Positions 31,893 to 43,726 of a stretch of 64,000 nucleotides of DNA are shown piece after piece. Below the pieces are notes generated by a model, which saw nothing but the letters and a program-made list of their open reading frames with translations, did not search any database and had not been told where the DNA came from. A program made the position numbers and the translations under genes. The stretch comes from Phaeacidiphilus oryzae TH49 (GTDB lineage Bacteria > Actinomycetota > Actinomycetes > Streptomycetales > Streptomycetaceae), in contig NZ_JQMQ01000005.1 of the NCBI RefSeq assembly GCF_000744815.1, positions 4,224,055-4,288,054 on the forward strand, written 5' to 3'. Every line of letters starts with the position of its first letter. The first letter of the stretch is position 1.

Positions 31893-33164
31893 GTGACCCG
31901 GCCGACCACCGACGTACCGTCAGAAACCGCGACAGGAGAGCGAATACCGCGGACCGCGACCGCGAGGGTGCCGCGGATCACCCGCGCCCACCGGGTGCTG
32001 ATCGGCGCGGTGTCGGTCGGCGCGGTGCTGATCGCCGGGATCGGCTTCGCCGGCAGCTACTCGGCCGTCCGCGACCTGGCCCTCCACAAGGGGTTCGGCG
32101 TCTTCTCCTACGTCTTCCCGCTGGGCGTGGACGTGGGGATCGCGGCCCTCCTCGCCCTGGACCTGGTGCTGACCTGGCTGCGGATCCCCTTCCCGCTGCT
32201 GCGGCAGGCGGCCTGGCTGCTCACCGCCGGGACCATCGTCTTCAACGCGGCGGCCTCCTACCCCGATCCGCTCGGGATGGGGATGCACGCCATCATCCCG
32301 GTGCTCTTCGTGGTGGTCGTCGAGGCCGCCCGGCACGCCATCGGGCGGATCGCGGACATCACCGCCGACCGGCACATGGAGTCCGTGCGGCTGATGCGCT
32401 GGCTGCTCGCCCCGCTGCCGACCTTCCGGCTGTGGCGCCGGATGAAGCTCTGGGAGCTGCGCTCCTACGAGGAGGCGGTCCGCCAGGAGCAGGCGCGGCT
32501 GGTCTACCGCACCCGGCTGCGCGCCCGGTACGGCAGGGCCTGGCGGCGGACGGCGGAGGTCGAGGAACTCCTCCCGCTGAAGCTCAGCCGGTACGGCGTC
32601 CCCGTTCCGGTGCTGCCGACGGCCGAGCCGGCCGCCGTGCCGGCCGCTCAGCCCGCCGCCGAGCCGCGGGACGCGGTGCCGGGCCCCGCCCCGACGCCCG
32701 AAGCGCCGACGCCGACGCCGGCCCCGGAGCCGGTGGAGGCGCCGATCCCGGCCCCCGTCCCCATGGAGCCGGTCGCGGTGGAGCCCGAGCCGGCTCAGGA
32801 GCTCCCCGTGGTGCGGTCGATGAACGGCGACCGCCGCCCGCTCACCGTCCCCATCCCGGAGCAGGCCGCCGTCGACCGCCGCCCGCGACCCGAGCCGGAG
32901 CCGGAGCCGGAACCCGAACCGCAGCCGCAGCCGGAGCCGGAGCCGGTGGAGCCCGCCCGGCAGAACCCGGTGGACGTCTACTTCGAGGGCCTGCTCTCCT
33001 ACATCGACACCTACGGCTCGCAGCCGAACCGCCACCTCCTCGCCCGCCACCTCTACGACGAGTACGGCGTGACCGGACGCCAGGGCGACGGACCCATCGA
33101 GGCCGAGACCCTCCGCCGCTACTGGCCGGAGCTGGAGGCGCGCTACCTGGCCACCCGCGCCTGA
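31893..33164 (+). CDS. DUF2637 membrane protein
   Basis: A 423-residue protein with a DUF2637-like N-terminal half: four hydrophobic segments in residues about 30-150 (VLIGAVSVGAVLIAGIGFAG, VFPLGVDVGIAALLALDLVL, LLTAGTIVFNAAASYPDPLG, IIPVLFVVVVEAARHAIG). A basic region follows, then a long Pro/Glu/Ala linker with a (PE)n run near residue 340, and a conserved C-terminal domain (VDVYFEGLLSYIDTYGSQPN). DUF2637 proteins include SpdB-like spread proteins of conjugative elements, but chromosomal copies also exist and no plasmid genes are nearby. GTG start with GGGAGA upstream. Confidence 0.82.
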   Translation: MTRPTTDVPSETATGERIPRTATARVPRITRAHRVLIGAVSVGAVLIAGIGFAGSYSAVRDLALHKGFGVFSYVFPLGVDVGIAALLALDLVLTWLRIPFPLLRQAAWLLTAGTIVFNAAASYPDPLGMGMHAIIPVLFVVVVEAARHAIGRIADITADRHMESVRLMRWLLAPLPTFRLWRRMKLWELRSYEEAVRQEQARLVYRTRLRARYGRAWRRTAEVEELLPLKLSRYGVPVPVLPTAEPAAVPAAQPAAEPRDAVPGPAPTPEAPTPTPAPEPVEAPIPAPVPMEPVAVEPEPAQELPVVRSMNGDRRPLTVPIPEQAAVDRRPRPEPEPEPEPEPQPQPEPEPVEPARQNPVDVYFEGLLSYIDTYGSQPNRHLLARHLYDEYGVTGRQGDGPIEAETLRRYWPELEARYLATRA

Positions 33165-33274
33165 TTCGCCGTCTTCCGCCGGGCACCGTACGAGGCGCAG
33201 CATCGTCTAGGAATATGGAGGGGGAGGACCGGCGCGGAGCCGGTCCGCCGGGAGCGGGATCGGGGAGGCCTCCG

Positions 33275-33898
33275 ATGAGCATCGAACCGCAGCCGTACCA
33301 GCCGGGCCCTGAGCAGCGGCCGGAGCGTGCGCAACGGCCGAGTCCGGGGCCGCAGCCCAGACCCCCGTACCGGCCGACCCATGAGTTCCGTCCGGAGATG
33401 CGCTGCTCCCACGCGGACCGCGAGCGCACGGTGGACGTCCTCCGCGCCGCCTACGCCGAAGGGCGGATCACCTCACCGGAGTTGGAGGAGCGCACCGAGG
33501 CGGTCTACGCCGCGGCGACCTACCGGCGGCTGAACGAACTGGTCGCCGACCTGCCCGCGGGCCCGATGCCCTTCGTGCCGGCGGCGGATCCGGCCGCCCG
33601 GTCGGCCTTCGCCGCGCCGCCCCGGCCGGACCAGCGCCGGGTGAACCCGACCGCCGTGGCGGCCCTGGTGCTCGGCCTGCTGGAGGTGCCCACCATGGGA
33701 CTGACCGGACCGGGCGCGCTGATCTGCGGCCATGTCGCCCGCGGGCAGATCCGCGAACGCGGGGAGCAGGGCGAGGGGATGGCCAACGCCGGGGTGGCGC
33801 TCGGCTGGCTGGCGGTCGCCGGCTGGTCGCTGGTGCTGGTGCTGCTGGTGATCGCCGGGGTGGCGCTTGGCTCGCACGGGGTGCCGCCCGGTCGCTGA
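33275..33898 (+). CDS. DUF1707/DUF4190 membrane protein
   Basis: A 207-residue protein. After a Pro/Gln-rich N-terminus, the DUF1707 domain is EMRCSHADRERTVDVLRAAY with AEGRITSPELEERTEAVYAA (residues about 45-90). Two or three C-terminal hydrophobic segments (AVAALVLGLLEVPTMGLTGP, ALGWLAVAGWSLVLVLLVIA) match DUF4190. Function unknown; such proteins are common in streptomycetes. ATG 33275 is chosen for GGGGAGG eight bases upstream; an in-frame ATG at 33215 would add 20 residues. Confidence 0.82.
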   Translation: MSIEPQPYQPGPEQRPERAQRPSPGPQPRPPYRPTHEFRPEMRCSHADRERTVDVLRAAYAEGRITSPELEERTEAVYAAATYRRLNELVADLPAGPMPFVPAADPAARSAFAAPPRPDQRRVNPTAVAALVLGLLEVPTMGLTGPGALICGHVARGQIRERGEQGEGMANAGVALGWLAVAGWSLVLVLLVIAGVALGSHGVPPGR

Positions 33899-34066
33899 GC
33901 CGCCGGGCGGGCGGACGGGCGCGGCCCCCTTCCGTACGGCGGCCGATCGCGGCTACGGTGAGTCCGACTCCATAGACCCGAGACCCCGCGGGGCGGCCGC
34001 CGAGCTCCCCGCGGCAGGTCGGCGGCCGTCCGGTGGACCGCTTTGACCTGCGGCGCCGTATGTGTT
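33899..34066. other. Gap upstream of the rpsL promoter
   Basis: No gene, repeat or clear signal is seen between the DUF1707 gene and the rpsL promoter, apart from a second TTGACC at 34043 without a matching -10. Confidence 0.5.
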
Positions 34067-34095
34067 TTGACCGGCGCCCCAGGGCTGGGTACGCT
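34067..34095 (+). promoter_or_regulatory. Promoter of the str operon
   Basis: TTGACC (34067-34072) and TACGCT (34090-34095) are 17 bases apart, close to consensus. The transcript would start near 34102, with a leader of about 275 bases before rpsL. Confidence 0.75.
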
Positions 34096-34292
34096 CTGAC
34101 CTTGTGCCTGGGGTGTCCCCGGGTCTCTTGTGCATGCACCCGTAGCCGCCCCTGGCCTTCGGCCGGGGAACCGCAACGGCCGTTCGGCCGCCGGGGCGCT
34201 GGATGGGTCGCCGCACGCAGGGATTCCGCGTAATCACGCCGTGGTCGTTCTGCTGTGTCAGCTCGCAGCGGGCGTGCGACGGGCGAGAAGGG

Positions 34293-34318
34293 GCGACACA
34301 CCCGACCGCGTGGGTCGG
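34293..34318 (+). promoter_or_regulatory. Leader element shared by rpsL and rpsJ (copy 1)
   Basis: A 26-bp block, GCGACACA then CCCGACCGCGTGGGTCGG, lies 59 bases before rpsL. CCGACC and GGTCGG form a small hairpin. The same block with one base changed lies before rpsJ at 49254-49279. Both are in 5' leaders of ribosomal protein operons, so a common regulatory factor is plausible. Confidence 0.6.
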
Positions 34319-34377
34319 CCGCTCGGATGCTCCAGGTTAGTTTCACCCAGGCTTGGCACACAGAAATCGGAGAGACG

Positions 34378-34749
34378 GTGCCTACGATCCAGCAGCTGGT
34401 CCGAAAGGGCCGGCAGGACAAGGTCGAGAAGAACAAGACGCCCGCGCTCAAGGGTTCCCCCCAGCGCCGTGGCGTCTGCACGCGTGTGTACACCACCACG
34501 CCGAAGAAGCCGAACTCGGCGCTGCGCAAGGTCGCTCGTGTGCGCCTCACCAGCGGGATCGAGGTCACCGCCTACATTCCGGGCGAGGGCCACAACCTGC
34601 AGGAGCACTCCATCGTGCTCGTGCGCGGCGGTCGTGTGAAGGACCTGCCGGGTGTGCGCTACAAGATCATCCGCGGCTCGCTCGACACCCAGGGTGTCAA
34701 GAACCGCAAGCAGGCCCGCAGCCGCTACGGCGCCAAGAAGGAGAAGTAA
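34378..34749 (+). CDS. rpsL: 30S ribosomal protein S12
   Basis: A 123-residue protein at the decoding centre. It starts [20 protein letters not shown]. The streptomycin-sensitive residues are wild type: Lys43 in [16 protein letters not shown] and Lys88 in [16 protein letters not shown] start with GGAGAG upstream. First gene of the str operon; rpsG follows after two bases. Confidence 0.98.
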   Translation: MPTIQQLVRKGRQDKVEKNKTPALKGSPQRRGVCTRVYTTTPKKPNSALRKVARVRLTSGIEVTAYIPGEGHNLQEHSIVLVRGGRVKDLPGVRYKIIRGSLDTQGVKNRKQARSRYGAKKEK

Positions 34750-34751
34750 GA

Positions 34752-35222
34752 ATGCCTCGCAAGGGCCCCGCCCCGAAGCGCCCGGTCATCATCGACCCGG
34801 TTTACAACTCCCCGCTGGTGACGCAGCTCGTCAACAAGATCCTGCTGCACGGCAAGCGCTCCACCGCCGAGCGGATCGTCTACGGCGCCCTCGAGGGCGT
34901 GCGTGAGAAGACCAGCAACGACCCGGTGGTCGCGCTGAAGCGCGCCCTGGAGAACGTGAAGCCGACCCTGGAGGTCAAGTCCCGCCGCGTCGGTGGTGCG
35001 ACCTACCAGGTGCCGGTCGAGGTCAAGCCGGGCCGGGCGAACACCCTGGCGCTGCGCTGGCTGGTCGGCTACTCCCGCGCCCGCCGCGAGAAGACCATGA
35101 CCGAGCGTCTGCTCAACGAGATCCTCGACGCCTCCAACGGCCTGGGCGCCTCCGTGAAGCGCCGCGAGGACACCCACAAGATGGCCGAGTCCAACAAGGC
35201 CTTCGCGCACTACCGCTGGTAG
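34752..35222 (+). CDS. rpsG: 30S ribosomal protein S7
   Basis: A 156-residue protein that organises the 30S head and lines the E site. It opens [20 protein letters not shown] and ends [18 protein letters not shown]7 is the usual translational repressor of the str operon in E. coli; no such site is apparent in the two-base gap here. Confidence 0.98.
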   Translation: MPRKGPAPKRPVIIDPVYNSPLVTQLVNKILLHGKRSTAERIVYGALEGVREKTSNDPVVALKRALENVKPTLEVKSRRVGGATYQVPVEVKPGRANTLALRWLVGYSRARREKTMTERLLNEILDASNGLGASVKRREDTHKMAESNKAFAHYRW

Positions 35223-35264
35223 TCCGAACCCACGTCAGTACGAGAAAGAGAGAGTCGAGCCACC

Positions 35265-37373
<2,109 letters not shown>

Positions 37374-37438
37374 CTTCGCGTGGATCCCGTTCCGGGTCGA
37401 ATCCGGACGGACTCACCGAAAACACCCCTTAGGCTGTA

Positions 37439-37476
37439 GGAGGCTCCGGCTCCCCTCATGGGAGCCGGGGGCCTCC
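37439..37476 (+). terminator. Hairpin between fusA and tuf
   Basis: GGAGGCTCCGGCTCCC pairs with GGGAGCCGGGGGCCTCC with a one-base bulge and a five-base loop. No T-run follows. It may reduce read-through from fusA or be an element of the tuf leader; streptomycete tuf genes often have their own promoter in this region. Confidence 0.55.
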
Positions 37477-37588
37477 GGCCCCCACCCCCGGGCCGGCACC
37501 GAGCGCGACTTACAGCAACCGGGACCGGCGCGAATCAAGACCACCTGACGTCGTACGGCGTACAGAAACTGTCCACAGGAGGACCCCA

Positions 37589-38782
37589 GTGGCGAAGGCG
37601 AAGTTCGAGCGGACCAAGCCGCACGTCAACATCGGCACCATCGGTCACATCGACCACGGCAAGACCACCCTGACTGCCGCGATCACCAAGGTGCTGCACG
37701 ACGCGTACCCGGAGCTGAACCCCTTCACGCCGTTCGACCAGATCGACAAGGCGCCTGAGGAGCGGCAGCGCGGTATCACCATCTCCATCGCGCACGTCGA
37801 GTACCAGACCGAGGCGCGTCACTACGCCCACGTCGACTGCCCCGGTCACGCGGACTACATCAAGAACATGATCACCGGTGCCGCCCAGATGGACGGCGCG
37901 ATCCTGGTGGTCGCCGCGACCGACGGCCCGATGCCGCAGACCAAGGAGCACGTGCTCCTGGCCCGCCAGGTCGGCGTGCCGTACATCGTCGTCGCCCTGA
38001 ACAAGGCCGACATGGTCGACGACGAGGAGATCATGGAGCTCGTCGAGCTCGAGGTCCGTGAGCTCCTCAACGAGTACGAGTTCCCGGGCGACGACGTTCC
38101 GGTCGTCCAGGTCTCGGCGCTCAAGGCGCTCGAGGGCGACAAGGAGTGGGGCGAGAAGCTCCTCGGCCTCATGCACGCCGTCGACGAGTCGATCCCGACT
38201 CCGGAGCGCGACGTCGACAAGCCGTTCCTCATGCCGATCGAGGACGTCTTCACCATCACCGGCCGTGGCACCGTCGTCACCGGTCGTATTGAGCGCGGTG
38301 TGCTCAAGGTGAACGAAGAGGTCGAGATCATCGGCATCAAGGAAGAGAAGACCAAGACCACGGTCACCGGCATCGAGATGTTCCGGAAGCTGCTGGACGA
38401 GGGCCAGGCCGGTGAGAACGTCGGTCTGCTCCTCCGCGGCATCAAGCGCGAGGACGTCGAGCGCGGCCAGGTCATCATCAAGCCGGGTACGGTCACGCCG
38501 CACACCGACTTCGAGGGCCAGGCGTACATCCTGTCGAAGGACGAGGGCGGCCGCCACACCCCGTTCTTCAACAACTACCGTCCGCAGTTCTACTTCCGGA
38601 CGACCGACGTGACCGGCGTCGTGACCCTCCCCGAGGGCACCGAGATGGTCATGCCGGGCGACAACACCGCCATGACGGTCGCGCTGATCCAGCCGGTCGC
38701 CATGGAGGAGGGCCTGAAGTTCGCCATCCGCGAGGGTGGCCGGACCGTCGGCGCCGGCCAGGTCACCAAGATCATCAAGTGA
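37589..38782 (+). CDS. tuf: Elongation factor Tu
   Basis: Delivers aminoacyl-tRNA to the ribosome. 397 residues. G1 is [17 protein letters not shown], switch II is [14 protein letters not shown] and G4 is [13 protein letters not shown]. It is of the tuf1 type and ends [23 protein letters not shown] start preceded by ACAGGAGGA. It ends the str operon, followed by a strong terminator and a long palindrome. Confidence 0.99.
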   Translation: MAKAKFERTKPHVNIGTIGHIDHGKTTLTAAITKVLHDAYPELNPFTPFDQIDKAPEERQRGITISIAHVEYQTEARHYAHVDCPGHADYIKNMITGAAQMDGAILVVAATDGPMPQTKEHVLLARQVGVPYIVVALNKADMVDDEEIMELVELEVRELLNEYEFPGDDVPVVQVSALKALEGDKEWGEKLLGLMHAVDESIPTPERDVDKPFLMPIEDVFTITGRGTVVTGRIERGVLKVNEEVEIIGIKEEKTKTTVTGIEMFRKLLDEGQAGENVGLLLRGIKREDVERGQVIIKPGTVTPHTDFEGQAYILSKDEGGRHTPFFNNYRPQFYFRTTDVTGVVTLPEGTEMVMPGDNTAMTVALIQPVAMEEGLKFAIREGGRTVGAGQVTKIIK

Positions 38783-38808
38783 CCTCGCTGAGCGCGTAGC
38801 GCTCGTCG

Positions 38809-38856
38809 CGAAGGCCCCGCGCGTTCCCCCTCCGGGGGGAGGGTGCGGGGCCTTCG
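38809..38856 (+). terminator. Terminator of the str operon
   Basis: CGAAGGCCCCGC (38809-38820) pairs with GCGGGGCCTTCG (38845-38856), with CCCCCTCCGGGGGGAGGG inside forming a second stem. TGGTTTTGTT follows. Confidence 0.88.
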
Positions 38857-38872
38857 TGGTTTTGTTCTCCCC

Positions 38873-39024
38873 GTCTGCGGGTCCGTAGGTGGCTGGGCGC
38901 GCAGTTCCCCGCGCCCCTGATTCGCCTGGCCCTTCGGGCCGCAAATCCGGGGCGCCCCGAGAGTTGCGGAGCAACTCAAGGGGCGCGGGGAACTGCGCGC
39001 CCAGCCACCTACGGACCCGCAGAC
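38873..39024. repeat. Palindromic element, locus 2, perfect 46-bp arms
   Basis: The arms 38873-38918 and 38979-39024 are exact inverted repeats of 46 bases; they begin GTCTGCGGGTCCGTAGG and contain the genome-repeated core near their inner ends (38898-38918 and 38979-38999). The 60-base centre holds GGCCCTTCGGGCC and GAGTTGCGGAGCAACTC hairpins. It fills the gap between convergent tuf and rfbC and could act as a bidirectional terminator. Confidence 0.92.
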
Positions 39025-39057
39025 GCTTCCGCCGGTGCGGGAAGGGCCACGGGGCGA

Positions 39058-39669
39058 TCAGGCGCCGGGCCCGTCCAGGGATGCGGTGAAGGCGACGCAG
39101 TCCTCGTAGCGGGGGAGGAGGCCGGAGGCCTTCGCCTCGGCGAGGCTCGGCGCCGCCGCGTCCTTCGCCGAGAGGACCCGGTCGGCCGCCTCGACCGGCC
39201 AGTCGATGGCCAGCTCCGGATCGAGGGGATGCACCCCGTGCTCGCGTCCCGGCGCGTACCCCGCCGAGCAGAGGTAGGTCAGCGTCGCCTCGTCGCTCAG
39301 CGCGCAGAAGCCGTGGCCCAGGCCCTCGGCCAGGTAGACCGCCCGCCGCTCCGCGTCGTCCAGCCGCACGCCCTCCCAGCGGCCGTACGTCGGCGAGCCG
39401 ACCCGCAGGTCCACCACCACGTCCAGGACCGCCCCGCGTACGCAGGTCACGTACTTCGCCTGGCTCGGCGGCACGTCGGCGAAGTGGACGCCGCGGACGA
39501 CTCCGCGCGCGGAGACCGAGAGGTTGGCCTGTTCCAGGCGGAGCGGATGGCCCACCGCGTCGGCGAGGTGGTCGGCCCGGTACCACTCCATGAACAGTCC
39601 GCGGGAGTCCCCGTGCTGCTGGGGGATGATCTCCCAGGCGCCTTCGATGCCCAGCGGTCGGATCTTCAC
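39058..39669 (-). CDS. rfbC: dTDP-4-dehydrorhamnose 3,5-epimerase
   Basis: Third step of dTDP-L-rhamnose synthesis. A 203-residue cupin. Motifs: [15 protein letters not shown], the catalytic His in [20 protein letters not shown] and the Tyr/His region [19 protein letters not shown]. Its ATG overlaps the rfbA stop (ATGA), so translation is coupled. Its 3' end abuts the 46-bp-arm palindrome. Confidence 0.95.
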   Translation of the reverse strand: MKIRPLGIEGAWEIIPQQHGDSRGLFMEWYRADHLADAVGHPLRLEQANLSVSARGVVRGVHFADVPPSQAKYVTCVRGAVLDVVVDLRVGSPTYGRWEGVRLDDAERRAVYLAEGLGHGFCALSDEATLTYLCSAGYAPGREHGVHPLDPELAIDWPVEAADRVLSAKDAAAPSLAEAKASGLLPRYEDCVAFTASLDGPGA

Positions 39670-40550
39670 GCCTCGTCAACTCCGGTCTCGTGTTCCAGCA
39701 GGTGCAGCAGGTACTGGCCGTAGCCGCTCTTGCAGAGCGGGTCGGCGAGTCGGCGCAGCCGGGCGTCGTCGATCAGGCCGGCCCGCCAGGCGACCTCCTC
39801 CACGCAGCCGATCTTGAAGCCCTGGCGCTCCTCGATGACCCGCACGTACTCGGAGGCGCGGACCATGTCGTCGAAGGTCCCGGTGTCCAGCCAGGCGGTG
39901 CCCCGGTCGAGGACGGTGACCTGGAGCCGGCCCTGGCGCAGGTACGCCTCGTTGACCGCGGTGATCTCCAACTCGCCGCGGGCGCTGGGGCGCAGCCCGC
40001 GGGCGATCTCGACCACGTCGTTGGCGTAGAAGTACAGGCCGGGGATGGCGTAGCGGGACTTGGGGCGGGCCGGCTTCTCCTCGATGGAGACCGCCGTGCC
40101 GTCGGCGTCGAACTCGACCACGCCGTACGCGCCGGGGTCGGCGACCGGGTAGGCGAAGACCCTGCCGCCCACGGGGGAGGTGTGCTCGCGGAGCCGGGTG
40201 CCGAGACCGCCGCCGTGGAAGACGTTGTCGCCGAGCACCAGAGCGACCGGCTGGTCCCCGATGAACTTCTCGCCCAGGACGAACGCCTGGGCGATGCCCT
40301 CCGGGCGCTCCTGGGCGAGGTAGGAGAGGTCCAGGCCCCACTGGGAGCCGTCGCCGAGCAGCCGGCGGAACTGGTCCTGGTCCTGGGGGGTGGTGATGAC
40401 CAGGATTTCCCTGATCCCGGCCATCATCAATGTAGTAAGAGGGTAATAAATCATCGGCTTGTCGAAGACCGGCATCAGTTGTTTGGACACCGCGCGGGTC
40501 AGCGGCCACAGCCGAGAGCCTGTTCCACCTGCAAGGACGATTCCACGCAT
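39666..40550 (-). CDS. rfbA: Glucose-1-phosphate thymidylyltransferase
   Basis: First step of dTDP-rhamnose synthesis: makes dTDP-glucose from glucose-1-phosphate and dTTP. 294 residues. It starts [20 protein letters not shown], then [50 protein letters not shown] and the [10 protein letters not shown] motif. Residues about 24-45 use an unusual run of A/T-ending codons (40422-40495). The open frame continues far upstream but the start at 40550 matches the family. Divergent from the membrane glycosyltransferase gene. Confidence 0.96.
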   Translation of the reverse strand: MRGIVLAGGTGSRLWPLTRAVSKQLMPVFDKPMIYYPLTTLMMAGIREILVITTPQDQDQFRRLLGDGSQWGLDLSYLAQERPEGIAQAFVLGEKFIGDQPVALVLGDNVFHGGGLGTRLREHTSPVGGRVFAYPVADPGAYGVVEFDADGTAVSIEEKPARPKSRYAIPGLYFYANDVVEIARGLRPSARGELEITAVNEAYLRQGRLQVTVLDRGTAWLDTGTFDDMVRASEYVRVIEERQGFKIGCVEEVAWRAGLIDDARLRRLADPLCKSGYGQYLLHLLEHETGVDEA

Positions 40551-40697
40551 GGCCGTCACCTTAGTGTGAATGGGGGACGCGTGTGGAACTCCACGGAAGC
40601 CGCGGACCCTAGGATCGGAAATCGCCGCCGCGTTCGTCCGCGGTGTGCTTCCTGATGTTCGAATAGTTCGCGTTGGTGAGATCGACTGGAGCGATCC

Positions 40698-42614
40698 GTG
40701 GCTCTGCTGAAACCCCGACCGGCCGACGATGCCGGCCCGGCGGACGCCTCGCACGAGTCGGCCGCGGACTCGGAGGGCTGGGACGGCCGGCTCAGGGCGG
40801 TCCTCCGCCGCCGGGTGCTGGGGATCGAACTGCGTGTCGCCCTCCTCGTACTCCCGCTGCTGCTCTGGGAGATCTACGAGCACCTCCACATCACCCCGGC
40901 GAGCGTCACCCACCAGCCGGACAGCCGGTACTACATGGTGATGACGCTGCGGGACATGGGAGTTCCGCTGCCGCAGGCGATCACCCGGGTGCACGACTTC
41001 ATGCCCCGGGTGCCGGTGGAGTCCTGGTACTTCTCCACCAGCGACCCGACCTGGGTGATGGTTTCCAGCCGAATCCTCTACCCGGCCCTGAGCGTCCCGT
41101 TCGTGGCGCTGCTCGGGCTGAACCTGGGGATGCTGGCGGTCCCGGTGCTCTCCGTGCTCACCGCGGTGCTGGCCACCGCCCGGCTGGTGCAGCGGACCTA
41201 CGGGCCGGTGGCCGCGGTGATCGCGGTGTCCGCGCTGAGCGGCTCGGTGGTGCTGTCGCGGAACCAGATCACCACCTACACGGACACCCTGGCGATGGCG
41301 CTGACCGCACTGCTGATGTGCAATCTGCCGATCGGTCGGCGGGTGAGCCGGACCAACCTGGTCCTGGCGGCGTTCCTGGTGGTGATGCTGGACTTCACCC
41401 GGCAGGTCGGGCCGGTGCCGGCCGGGATGGCGGTGCTGCCCTGGCTCTGGCTGTGGGTGCGGGACCGCAGGCTGCGCAACCGGTGGGCCTCGTCGGCCCT
41501 GGTGGTGGGCGGCACCGCGGTGGTGGTGCAGCTGGTGCTGATGCTGATCGCCCCCTTCGGCGCCTCCTCCACCTACGCCCAGAGCCATCAGGCCTACACC
41601 CTCGGCGCCCAACTGGTGGCGTTCCCGGGCGCGTTCGTCCACCTGCTGCACGAGAACCTGCACTATGTGGGCTGGGCCGACCCGGTGCTGCTGCTGTCCA
41701 TGGGGCTGGCGCTGCTCTTCTGCGCTCTGCGGTTCCGCAGTGAGACCACCGCTGTCTTCCTCGGCACCCTGCTGCCCGCCGAACTCCTCGGCGTCCTCTC
41801 CACGATGTCGTACCTGCGGTACGAGTTGGTGGCCTTTCCGGCCATGTGCCTGGCGGCCGGCGGACTGGTGGCCCTGGTCACCGGCTGGGGGCAGGCGGAG
41901 GCCGCGGACCGCGCACGGGAGCGCGAGGAGGGGCGGCGGGCACTCTCCCGCCCCCAGGGGGGCGCGGAGCCGCCAGGAGGGCGCGAGGGGGCCACTGCGG
42001 GACCCCGGCGGCCCGGCGGCCGGTCGTGGATTTCGGTGGCCGCCTGCTGCACGGCCTTCACCTTCGCCCTGATCGGCTACTCGGCGGTGAACGCGGCGGC
42101 CGGCAGCGGCCCGGTGGCGGTGGCCCCGTCCACCGCGGCGGCGCAGGGGAACGGCCCGTACGCGCGGCTGCCGGTGGCGCGCAGGCCGGCGCACGCGACC
42201 CTCAGCGCGCTCTTCCGGCAGCTGCTGCGGCTGCGGCGGAACGCCGTGGTGCCGGGGCTCTCGATCAAGGTGACCGCGCTGGACTGGACGCATCGGGTGG
42301 AGTACCGGCCGATCGACCCGGAGTCCCCGTACTGGAACACCCGCAGCCCGCAGGGGATCGCGGACTTCTCGCTCAACGGGCTGCAGACCCCGGCCATGGT
42401 GCGGGGGATGGTGGACTCCCTCACCCTCTACGGGCGGGTGCGCCCGGACAGCGTGAAACAGGTCTCGACGCGGGGCGGTCCGTATGGTGAAGATGTCGTG
42501 TTCACTGTGCGAACAGACGACGGGAAGCTGCACAAGGGGATGGCGACCACTCTTTTCCCCACCCGTAGTACCGCCGCCTCCGGAGTCGTCACCAGGCTCG
42601 TTTATCTGACATGA
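40698..42614 (+). CDS. Polytopic membrane protein, GT-C-like
   Basis: A 638-residue protein with about ten transmembrane segments from residue 46 to 400. The first external loop holds [18 protein letters not shown], an acidic motif in the position of the catalytic Asp of GT-C glycosyltransferases; that assignment is inferred from layout and neighbours. A charged Arg/Glu linker (residues about 408-440) leads to one more helix ([20 protein letters not shown]) and a C-terminal soluble domain of about 170 residues, probably outside the cell. The 5' gap to rfbA is 147 bases. GTG start; no strong Shine-Dalgarno. Confidence 0.7.
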   Translation: MALLKPRPADDAGPADASHESAADSEGWDGRLRAVLRRRVLGIELRVALLVLPLLLWEIYEHLHITPASVTHQPDSRYYMVMTLRDMGVPLPQAITRVHDFMPRVPVESWYFSTSDPTWVMVSSRILYPALSVPFVALLGLNLGMLAVPVLSVLTAVLATARLVQRTYGPVAAVIAVSALSGSVVLSRNQITTYTDTLAMALTALLMCNLPIGRRVSRTNLVLAAFLVVMLDFTRQVGPVPAGMAVLPWLWLWVRDRRLRNRWASSALVVGGTAVVVQLVLMLIAPFGASSTYAQSHQAYTLGAQLVAFPGAFVHLLHENLHYVGWADPVLLLSMGLALLFCALRFRSETTAVFLGTLLPAELLGVLSTMSYLRYELVAFPAMCLAAGGLVALVTGWGQAEAADRAREREEGRRALSRPQGGAEPPGGREGATAGPRRPGGRSWISVAACCTAFTFALIGYSAVNAAAGSGPVAVAPSTAAAQGNGPYARLPVARRPAHATLSALFRQLLRLRRNAVVPGLSIKVTALDWTHRVEYRPIDPESPYWNTRSPQGIADFSLNGLQTPAMVRGMVDSLTLYGRVRPDSVKQVSTRGGPYGEDVVFTVRTDDGKLHKGMATTLFPTRSTAASGVVTRLVYLT

Positions 42615-42639
42615 ACGAGAATCAGGTATGAACAATTGA

Positions 42640-42667
42640 TGATCGCTCGATTCCTGCGGTGCGATCA
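42640..42667. promoter_or_regulatory. Inverted repeat upstream of rfbB
   Basis: TGATCGC (42640-42646) and GCGATCA (42661-42667) flank 14 bases in an AT-rich gap. It could be an operator for rfbB. A TAGACT hexamer at 42706-42711 lies ten bases before the rfbB ATG, implying a very short leader. Confidence 0.4.
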
Positions 42668-42721
42668 AGCCGAGAGAAAGGTAAGGGCGGGTCGGGGCTC
42701 CTCAGTAGACTCGCCTCCACT

Positions 42722-43726
42722 ATGCGCATTCTCGTCACCGGTGGCGCCGGATTCATCGGCTCGGAGTTCGTCCGCTCCCTGTATGCGGAAACAGCTGACC
42801 CTGAGGACACTTCCCGACCTTCCGCCCCACAGGTCACCGTGCTCGACAAGCTGACCTACTCCGGGGTCGAGGCCAACCTCGCCCCGGTCGCGGACCGGGC
42901 CGGCTACCGGTTCGTCCGGGGCGACATCTGCGACGCCGATCTGGTCGACCAGGTGATGCCGGGGCACGACGTCGTGGTGCACTTCGCCGCCGAGTCGCAC
43001 GTCGACCGGTCGATCGCCGGGGCCGGCCCGTTCGTCACCACCAACGTCCTCGGTACCCAGGTGCTGCTGGACGCCGCCCGCAAGCACGGCGTCGGCCGCT
43101 TCGTCCACGTCTCCACGGACGAGGTGTACGGCTCGATCGACGAGGGCTCCTGGACGGAGGACTGGCCGCTGGCGCCGAACTCCCCGTACTCCGCCTCCAA
43201 GGCCGCCTCCGACCTGCTGGTGCTGGCCTACCACCGGACGCACGGGATGGACGTGGTCGTCACCCGCTGCTCCAACAACTACGGGCCGTACCAGTTCCCG
43301 GAGAAGGTCATCCCGCTGTTCACCACCAACCTGCTGGACGGCAGGCGGATCCCGCTCTACGGCGACGGCGGCAACATCCGGGACTGGCTGCACGTCTCCG
43401 ACCACTGCCAGGGCATCCGGCTGGCCATGGAACGCGGCCGCGCGGGCACGGTCTACAACATCGGCGGCGGCACGGAGGCCAGCAACAAGGAGCTGACCGG
43501 GATGATCCTGGACGCGGTGGGCGCCGGCTGGGACATGGTCGACCGGGTGCCCGACCGGAAGGGCCACGACCTGCGGTACTCCCTGGACATCAGCCGGATC
43601 CGCGAGGAGCTGGGCTACCGGCCCCAGGTGACCTTCGCCGAGGGGCTGGCCTCCACCATCGCCTGGTACCGCGACCACCGGGACTGGTGGGAGCCCCTCC
43701 GGGCCCGGGCGGAGCTCGCCAAGTGA
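42722..43726 (+). CDS. rfbB: dTDP-glucose 4,6-dehydratase
   Basis: Second step of dTDP-rhamnose synthesis. 334 residues. NAD motif TGGAGFIGSEFVRSL at residue 6; HFAAESHVDRSI; STDEVYGSIDEGSWTED with the Thr-Asp-Glu catalytic triad; YSASK at 156-160; and NNYGPYQFPEKVIPLF. ATG 42722 matches the family start; no good Shine-Dalgarno is present and the mRNA may be nearly leaderless. Its stop overlaps the rfbD start (GTGA). Confidence 0.97.
   Translation: MRILVTGGAGFIGSEFVRSLYAETADPEDTSRPSAPQVTVLDKLTYSGVEANLAPVADRAGYRFVRGDICDADLVDQVMPGHDVVVHFAAESHVDRSIAGAGPFVTTNVLGTQVLLDAARKHGVGRFVHVSTDEVYGSIDEGSWTEDWPLAPNSPYSASKAASDLLVLAYHRTHGMDVVVTRCSNNYGPYQFPEKVIPLFTTNLLDGRRIPLYGDGGNIRDWLHVSDHCQGIRLAMERGRAGTVYNIGGGTEASNKELTGMILDAVGAGWDMVDRVPDRKGHDLRYSLDISRIREELGYRPQVTFAEGLASTIAWYRDHRDWWEPLRARAELAK

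Noticed and set aside
31893-33164. Integrated conjugative element suggested by the DUF2637 domain
   Set aside because: No integrase, excisionase, replication or transfer gene, and no attachment-site duplication at the nearby tRNAs.
34378-34749. Streptomycin resistance in rpsL
   Set aside because: Lys43 and Lys88 are both the sensitive type.
39666-42668. A 1000-residue frame joining antisense of the GT-C-like gene to rfbA
   Set aside because: The family start of rfbA is at 40550; upstream residues are the antisense of the neighbouring gene, not a fusion protein.
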